From: an uncultured Porphyromonadaceae bacterium
GTDB taxonomy: Bacteria; Bacteroidota; Bacteroidia; Bacteroidales; Muribaculaceae
Length of the DNA: 64,000 nucleotides
Assembly (NCBI GenBank): GCA_947176605.1
Contig: CAMWRH010000007.1
Span: 1-64,000, forward strand
Reading direction: 5' to 3'
Shown here: positions 57,793-64,000 of the stretch, in pieces
Layout: each line of letters starts with the position of its first letter
Numbering within the stretch: position 1 is the stretch's first letter
Translations under genes and position numbers: made by a program
Notes under the pieces: model-generated
The model's database searches: none
Told to the model about the DNA's origin: nothing
What the model saw: the letters and a program-made list of their open reading frames with translations, nothing else

Positions 57793-60700
57793 ATGGCTCG
57801 CAACGTACAGACCACTACCATCAATCTCGACATGTCGGCCACGCAGGCCCGCTCGGCCCTGCGGGCGCTCCAGACCCAGGCGAAGCAGCTGGAGCGCGAC
57901 CTGGCTGCATGTCAGGACCCCAACCGCGCAAAGCGGCTGCAGCAGGAGCTGAACCGCGTAAATACGCTGATGCGCAACATGCAGACCAACGCCCGTAATG
58001 CCGCACAGGTGCTGGCATCGCTGGAGAATGCCACTCCCAATGAACTGCGCCGCACTCTCTCGACCCTTAACCGACAGATGGGCAATCTCCGGCAGGGCAC
58101 GGAGGCCTATGCCCGCACGGCCGCCGATATCCGCCGCGTGCGCGATCAGCTGGAGACGGTCAATGCCTCGCTGTCGTCGCAGACCTCCCTCTGGCAACGC
58201 CTGAAGAATGCCGGCGCCGGTACGGTGGCCATGGTGATGGGGGCCGTGGGCACGGCGCAGCGCATGGTGGCCATGGCGCATGAAAATGTGGAAGTGTTCG
58301 CCTCCATGGAGGGGGAGATGGCCAATGTGCGCAAGTATTCGGGGATGACGCAGGAGCAGGTGGAGAAGCTGAACGAGGAGTTCCGGAAGATGGACACCCG
58401 CTCGAGCCGCGAGGACCTGAACCGTCTGGCGCAGGATGCCGGCCGACTGGGCAAACAGTCGGTGGAGGATGTGCTGGGGTTCGTGCGTGCGGCCGATAAG
58501 ATCAATGTGGCCCTGGATGATCTGGGCGACGGCGCCACGCTGACGCTATCGAAGCTGGCCGGTCTCTTCGGCATCGAGGAGAAGTATGGCACGGAGGCGG
58601 GGCTGCTGAAGGTGGGCTCGGTGATCAACGACCTTTCGCAGAATTGCTCCGCTTCGGCTCCCTATATCGCTGAATTTACTTCGCGAATGGGGGCGGCCGG
58701 TGTGCAGGCCGGCATGACGGTGGCGCAGATCATGGCGTATGCGGCGGTGATGGATGAGTGTAATGTTAATGTGGAGGCGTCGTCGACCGCGCTTTCACAG
58801 CTTATCATCAAACTTTTCAAGGATCCGGCAAAGTACGCGAAGGCGGCCGGGCTGGATGTGAAGGAGTTTTACGCCACTCTGAAGCGTGACGCCAACGAGG
58901 GGTTCCTTTCGCTTATCGAGGCGCTGAGCAAAAAGGGAGGACTCGACAAACTGGCCCCGATTTTCGCCGAGATGGGGGCCAACGGCTCGGAGGCGCAGAA
59001 GGCGCTCGGTCTGCTGGCACAGAATATCGGTAAGGTCAGGGCGCAGCAGGAGGCGGCGAATGAGTCGTTTGAGCTGGGCACTTCGATCTCGGAGGAGTTT
59101 GCGGTGCAGAACAACACGGTGGCGGCAGGTCTCGACAAGGCCCGCAAGGAAATAACGGAGACCCGCGTGGAGATCGGCCAGAAGCTGCTGCCGGTGGTGG
59201 AGACTTCGCTGTCGGTGACTTCGGCGGGGATGAAGGTGGTGAGCGTGCTGGTGTCGTATCTGATGCAGAATATCGGCGCCATCTCGGGAGCGGCGGCTGC
59301 ATGGGCGCTCTATAAGGTGGCCATGGCGGCGGCAAATGCGGAGACTAAGATCATGATCGCGCTGCAGAAGGGGTACGCGCTTGTGTCGGGGGTGATGAAG
59401 AGTGCGACGCTGCTGGCCACTGCGGCCACGGCCAGTCTGACGGGCAACATATCACGCGCCACGGCCGCCATGCGACTGTTCCGCTCTACGGCTTCGCTCT
59501 CTTCGGGTGTGATCGGACTTGTCGCAGCGGCCATCGGACTGGCCGTGGGGGCGCTGGTGACTTATGTGAAGCGGAAGGAGGAGGCGGCCAAGGCCGAACG
59601 CGAACACCGCGCCGAGCTCGACCGGCTCAACTCTCAGCTCAGTGAGACGAAGCGGCAGGCCGAACGTGACGCACGCGCCGAACTGAACCGCGCCAAGGAC
59701 CTCTATGATGCGGCCACACGCCAGACATCGGCGATGAATCTGCGGCTGGAGGCGGCCAGCAAGCTGATCGCGCTTTATCCGGAGACGTTCAAAAACATGA
59801 CGGCCGAACAGGTGGCGCTCGGTCAGGCCCGCCAGTCCTACGAGAATCTGACGAAGGCCATCCTGCTCAATGCCGAGGCGAAGGCGGCGGCAAAGCAGGT
59901 GGAGAAAAATGCGGAGGAACGCCTGGCCCTGGAGGAGGAAATCGAGAATCTGCGCGATGAACGCGCGGAGGTGGCTAAGGCCCGCAAGGATAAACAGGCG
60001 GTGAATCAAGCCCGGAATTTCAGGGCAGCGCAGGCGGCGCAGACGATGACGGGGGCGCTGGTCATGCAGGGAGGTTCCACTGCCCAGTGGGAGCTTCTGT
60101 CGACTAAGGAGGAAACCGACCGGATCATCGAGATCAATAAGGTCCTGCACCAGAAGTGGGAGAAGCTGCTGGCCACGAATGCGGCCACGGCCCGACTCAT
60201 CAATAAGTATCAGGGCAACGAGACGTTCCGCCAACTGACTGACCCGACGGCCACCACCACCGTCACCACACCGGATCCGCCCGCGGGCGGATTTCCCGAT
60301 CTCCCCTCGGATCCCAAGGCCGAAGAGAAGGCGAAGGCGGAGGCCGAAAAGGCCCGAAAGGCGGCGGAGAAGAAGGCGCGGGAGGATTTTAAAAAACTTC
60401 TGAAGCAGGCGGAGGCCGAACGCAAACTGGCCGATGCGATGAGTATCGCGGCCGAACGTGTGGGGGCGATCAATTATTCGGAGTATCGCCGGCAGCTCCA
60501 GAAGCATGAGGAGCGGATGTATGAGGAGAAGATCCGTATCTATTCGGAGGCGGGGCTGGAGGATGATGAGGATGTGGCCGACCTGCGCCAACGTCTGGAG
60601 CAGGCGAAATCCAGATATAAGGGGGAACGTGAGAAACTGGCGCTGGCCGATATCCGCGATGCCCGCACGCGTGAGGAGAATCAGGCGCAGCTCGATTACG

Positions 60701-62070
60701 CCACGCCGGGCAATGAGCTCTTCCGGGATGAGGAGGGGCTGCAGCGCCGTCTGTTTGAAATCCGGCATAAGTGGCTCGAAGCTACACGCGACCTCTATAC
60801 CGAAGGCACGGAGCAACGCGCCCGCGCCGTGGCCGATATCAAGGAGGCGGAGGCGGCGGAGTTGCTGCGCCGGCAGCAACTGACGGCCTCGCGCCTGGCG
60901 GAGTATGAGGAGCAGTACACGACTCTCCCCATAGAGCGCCGGCGCGATATGGAACTGGCCGCCCTCGATGCGCTCCACGCGGAGAAGCTGATCGGGGAGG
61001 AGGATTACGAGAAGGTCAGGAAGAGCATCGTGGAGAAGTATGAAAAGGAGATTGAGGAAACCCGGAAGAAGATCGATTCGGGGATGAAGGATGAGCCGGA
61101 GCAGTTCAAGGCGGGGAATGAATTTACCTCGATGGTACAGTCGATGTATGACGCGTGGCGGGCGTTTCTGGATACGTCGAAGTGGGATATGGAGGATTGG
61201 GCCGCCAATATCGCCTCGATAGCCCAGGCCACGTTTGCAGTGTTCTCGATGGCGATGCAGTCGGCCTCGCAGCTGATGAGCGCGAATGCGGCCTATGATG
61301 TGGCGGTGGTGGAGAAGGCCTACGACCGGCAGATCTCGCTGGCCCGCGATAATTCGGCCCGTCAGCAGCGGCTGGAGGAGCAGAAGGAGAAGGCGGTGGC
61401 CGCCGCACGCGCCAAAAGCGCAAAGCGTGATTTCGCGCTGCAGGTGGCTACGGCAATCGCGCAGACGGCCTATAATGCGATCCAGGCCTATTGCGAGGGA
61501 CTGAAGATCGGAGGTGTGGCCGGTCTGGTGATGGCTCCCATCGCGGCGGCTATGGCGGTGACGGCCGGTGCGGTGCAGATCGCCACTATCCGCAAGCAGC
61601 AGCAGACGGCCACGCTGTCGGGCTACTCTTCGGGCGGTTTCACGCCGAAGGGGGCCGTGGATGAACCGGCGGGTATCGTGCACGCCGGCGAGTGGGTGGC
61701 GTCGCAGCGGCTGGTCAACAGTCCGGCCACACGCCCGCTGATCGATATGCTGGAGTATGCCCGTACCCATAACACGCTGCCGGCCATTTCGCCGGAGGAT
61801 GTGTCGGGCACGGTGATGGCTCCGGCCATGGCGGTGCGGCAGCTCGACCGTGCACGCGCCGACATGGCGGCGGCACGCGTAAGCCCTGCGGAGACGGCGC
61901 GGGATGCGGCCGCACGCTCGGCCACGGCTGAGCGCATGACGGCGGCGCTGGAGCGGCTCAATGAGCAGCTGGCGGAGCCGATACGCGCGACGGTGGCCGT
62001 GAGCGGGCCGGACGGTATCGACAGCGCCACACGCCGCTACCGCCAGATGATGACGAATAAGAAGAAGTGA
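57793..62070 (+). CDS. Phage tail tape measure protein
   Basis: 1425 aa; TMP-like MEGEMANVRKYSGMTQEQVEKLNEEFRKMDTRSSREDLNRLAQDAGRLGKQSVEDVLGFVRAADKINVALDDLG; coiled-coil and hydrophobic stretches. Confidence 0.92.
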   Translation: MARNVQTTTINLDMSATQARSALRALQTQAKQLERDLAACQDPNRAKRLQQELNRVNTLMRNMQTNARNAAQVLASLENATPNELRRTLSTLNRQMGNLRQGTEAYARTAADIRRVRDQLETVNASLSSQTSLWQRLKNAGAGTVAMVMGAVGTAQRMVAMAHENVEVFASMEGEMANVRKYSGMTQEQVEKLNEEFRKMDTRSSREDLNRLAQDAGRLGKQSVEDVLGFVRAADKINVALDDLGDGATLTLSKLAGLFGIEEKYGTEAGLLKVGSVINDLSQNCSASAPYIAEFTSRMGAAGVQAGMTVAQIMAYAAVMDECNVNVEASSTALSQLIIKLFKDPAKYAKAAGLDVKEFYATLKRDANEGFLSLIEALSKKGGLDKLAPIFAEMGANGSEAQKALGLLAQNIGKVRAQQEAANESFELGTSISEEFAVQNNTVAAGLDKARKEITETRVEIGQKLLPVVETSLSVTSAGMKVVSVLVSYLMQNIGAISGAAAAWALYKVAMAAANAETKIMIALQKGYALVSGVMKSATLLATAATASLTGNISRATAAMRLFRSTASLSSGVIGLVAAAIGLAVGALVTYVKRKEEAAKAEREHRAELDRLNSQLSETKRQAERDARAELNRAKDLYDAATRQTSAMNLRLEAASKLIALYPETFKNMTAEQVALGQARQSYENLTKAILLNAEAKAAAKQVEKNAEERLALEEEIENLRDERAEVAKARKDKQAVNQARNFRAAQAAQTMTGALVMQGGSTAQWELLSTKEETDRIIEINKVLHQKWEKLLATNAATARLINKYQGNETFRQLTDPTATTTVTTPDPPAGGFPDLPSDPKAEEKAKAEAEKARKAAEKKAREDFKKLLKQAEAERKLADAMSIAAERVGAINYSEYRRQLQKHEERMYEEKIRIYSEAGLEDDEDVADLRQRLEQAKSRYKGEREKLALADIRDARTREENQAQLDYATPGNELFRDEEGLQRRLFEIRHKWLEATRDLYTEGTEQRARAVADIKEAEAAELLRRQQLTASRLAEYEEQYTTLPIERRRDMELAALDALHAEKLIGEEDYEKVRKSIVEKYEKEIEETRKKIDSGMKDEPEQFKAGNEFTSMVQSMYDAWRAFLDTSKWDMEDWAANIASIAQATFAVFSMAMQSASQLMSANAAYDVAVVEKAYDRQISLARDNSARQQRLEEQKEKAVAAARAKSAKRDFALQVATAIAQTAYNAIQAYCEGLKIGGVAGLVMAPIAAAMAVTAGAVQIATIRKQQQTATLSGYSSGGFTPKGAVDEPAGIVHAGEWVASQRLVNSPATRPLIDMLEYARTHNTLPAISPEDVSGTVMAPAMAVRQLDRARADMAAARVSPAETARDAAARSATAERMTAALERLNEQLAEPIRATVAVSGPDGIDSATRRYRQMMTNKKK

Positions 62071-62095
62071 CTCCCCTACCCCCTGATTTCAACAC

Positions 62096-64000
62096 ATGAC
62101 ACAACTGACCATTAACGGGCTGCCGGCCGAACTGGCCGAGGATGCCTCTTTTTCCTATTTTGAGGAAAGCCGGTATTTTGATGATGCCGCCGGATATACG
62201 CTCGACATCGAGCTGCCGCTGGCCGGATCCGTGGCCAACCGCGCCATCTTCGGCTATATCGAGCGCCAGCCGCCGGCATCGGCCTCATGGCCGGCCACGC
62301 TGACCATCGACGACATCAGGCGCGAAGGGACGGTGCTGCTGACCGACATCACGCCGCCGACGCTGAAGGTGCAGTTCCTTTACGGCGGCTCGACCGATGA
62401 TTTCAACCGGCTGGAGAAAACCTATGTCAATGAAATCCCGGATCTGCGCGACTGCGTGAGGCTGCTGCATGACCAGGTGCTCCGAACATATCACCCGAAC
62501 TATACCGTCCGCGCGCTGAAGGATTTCCCCGACGCGTATGCCAACGGTTACATCCCGTTTGATCCGTCGGGGTTGATTGCCGGACAGGTGCCGGCCGTGG
62601 CGCTCCCCTGGATCAATGACACGGAGGGCACGCTGCAGAATGAGCAGCATCCCGATATCCCGCTGATGGGGGTCTACTCCCAGAAGGCGGGGCTGTCGTG
62701 GATGCCGTATCTGCGCCCGATGGCCGAACGTATCGCGGAGGCCGTAGGATATACCCCCTATTTTTCGGAATGGCGCAATGATGAGCTGCTCAATAATCTG
62801 ATCATCTGCAATGTGCTCCCGGCTGCCGAACATCCGCAAATGGCGTATCATTGCGGCGCGGCTCTGCCGAGATGGACGGTGAAGGAGTTTTTCAGTTATC
62901 TCGAACCGTTGCTGAATGGCCGGTTTACGTTTGATCATCTGCTGCATCACATCTCTTTTGAGAAGATGGACACTCTGTTGGCCCGCTCCGGCACGGTGGC
63001 CCTCTCGGATGTGGAGGATTCACACTCGCTTACTTCTTCCTACGGCATGGAGGAGACGGAGGGGAATTATCTGCGCTCGAAACCGTTCCGCTACGCTTCG
63101 GCCGACATCGAGCCGTGGAAGTGGATGGATTGCCCCTGGATCATCCCTCAGATTCCGGAGGAGAACCGTCTGGAATTTGCCGATTATCAGGCATTCCTCA
63201 GTTATCTGCGCTCCAATGACGGAGGCGGACAGGTGAGCCTGCAGCGCCGGAATCACGGAAAACTGTTTCATGTGGCCGATATCGATGCGTGGTTCTGCCT
63301 GAAGGCTACGCCGCAACTTTCGGCCAGTACGTCGGATTCACGGAAGTTTACCTATACCTACGCCATTCAGCCGCTGGCGGTGAATCTTTTCGGGCCGGAG
63401 CGTTACGACTCTTCGGCTGATGACGATTACACCGAATTGCAGGTGCTTCCGGTGCCGATAGCTGATGGCCGCATCCATCTGGCTCCGTCGGGAGGGTTCG
63501 ACATGACGGCGTTCCTCCAGGAAGGTGGCGACCCTGATGCGGCGGAGGAGGAGGTGACGGATCTGACCATCGAGGCGGATTGCTATGTCGATGCCCTGGC
63601 CCAGGCGGATTCCGCCACGTATCAGACTCCGGTCGTGGATACCATCTCCAACGGTGAACCGGATTCCGCCACGGCGGCATACGATAAACTGTTTGTAGCC
63701 TATTGGGGCGGCCGCGGCAATAATCCGCAATTGACCGAACCGGCCACGGCAGGGTTCCGTTACGGCTCTCTGAAGATATTTGACGAACCGTTCTCCATGC
63801 GGCTAAATACGGCCCAGGGGCAACCATACGCGGGGATGCCCCGGATTGATGAGTCGGTAAAATATACGTTCGGGTTTCTGACCGATTCGTTCCCGCCGGT
63901 GGATGCAATCTATTACATCAATGCCCGCCGATGGATCTGCCGCCGCCTGGAGGTAACATTTACCGCCAAGGGACGCAGCCGCCGGATTTCGGGCGAGTTC
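62096..64000 (+). CDS. Phage tail protein (open at window end)
   Basis: ATG 62096, open 635 codons to the window edge (MTQLTINGLPAELAEDASFSYFEESRYFDDAAGYTLDIELPL...); missing from the ORF track because no stop is in the window. Confidence 0.75.
   Translation, partial: MTQLTINGLPAELAEDASFSYFEESRYFDDAAGYTLDIELPLAGSVANRAIFGYIERQPPASASWPATLTIDDIRREGTVLLTDITPPTLKVQFLYGGSTDDFNRLEKTYVNEIPDLRDCVRLLHDQVLRTYHPNYTVRALKDFPDAYANGYIPFDPSGLIAGQVPAVALPWINDTEGTLQNEQHPDIPLMGVYSQKAGLSWMPYLRPMAERIAEAVGYTPYFSEWRNDELLNNLIICNVLPAAEHPQMAYHCGAALPRWTVKEFFSYLEPLLNGRFTFDHLLHHISFEKMDTLLARSGTVALSDVEDSHSLTSSYGMEETEGNYLRSKPFRYASADIEPWKWMDCPWIIPQIPEENRLEFADYQAFLSYLRSNDGGGQVSLQRRNHGKLFHVADIDAWFCLKATPQLSASTSDSRKFTYTYAIQPLAVNLFGPERYDSSADDDYTELQVLPVPIADGRIHLAPSGGFDMTAFLQEGGDPDAAEEEVTDLTIEADCYVDALAQADSATYQTPVVDTISNGEPDSATAAYDKLFVAYWGGRGNNPQLTEPATAGFRYGSLKIFDEPFSMRLNTAQGQPYAGMPRIDESVKYTFGFLTDSFPPVDAIYYINARRWICRRLEVTFTAKGRSRRISGEF

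Larger units (their letters stand above)
31438..64000. mobile_element. Prophage, left portion (continues beyond window)
   Basis: Repressor, primase-helicase, protease, MCP, terminase, portal, tail, lysis and tape measure genes next to a tRNA 3' remnant. Confidence 0.9.

Noticed and set aside
31438-64000. Mu-like transposable phage or conjugative element.
   Set aside because: No DDE transposase/MuB, relaxase or Tra genes in the window, and a tRNA 3' remnant indicates site-specific integration.

Overview
The window is a Bacteroidales chromosome segment (probably Muribaculaceae-like; this is an inference from gene families and the TTTG-N20-TAnnTTTG promoters). It has two parts. (1) 1 to ~31.4 kb is chromosomal: lpxB, a HigB/HigA-ImmA toxin-antitoxin pair, a TonB-receptor fragment interrupted by an IS110-family element, a GH31 glycosidase, a saccharopine/carboxynorspermidine dehydrogenase-like gene, a flippase-like gene, secDF, an outer-membrane beta-barrel protein, a two-gene radical-SAM RiPP locus, an Ig-like lipoprotein, sdh/frd BAC, and a truncated AAA-ATPase-like gene. 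(2) ~31.44 kb to the window end is the left >32 kb of a tailed prophage abutting the 3' half of a tRNA-Arg(TCT) gene. It carries a repressor, primase-helicase, ClpP-like protease, major capsid protein, a PRTase/PLD-like module, terminase, portal, tail and fibre genes, a lysis cassette and the tape measure; the integrase and far end lie outside the window. The observations I rate highest are: a bridge-RNA-like structure in the IS110 leader whose loops contain guides matching both IS/target junctions, plus a host-type promoter that would form only in the circular IS; a Cys-rich RiPP precursor with a SPASM maturase and an intercistronic hairpin; a phage leader RNA with mutually exclusive terminator/antiterminator pairings and a 10-codon uORF; a closed-ended structured ncRNA candidate beside the lysis genes with an antisense promoter; and a phosphoribosyltransferase/PLD-like module between the capsid and terminase genes. 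No searches or folding programs were run; all matches were found by eye.
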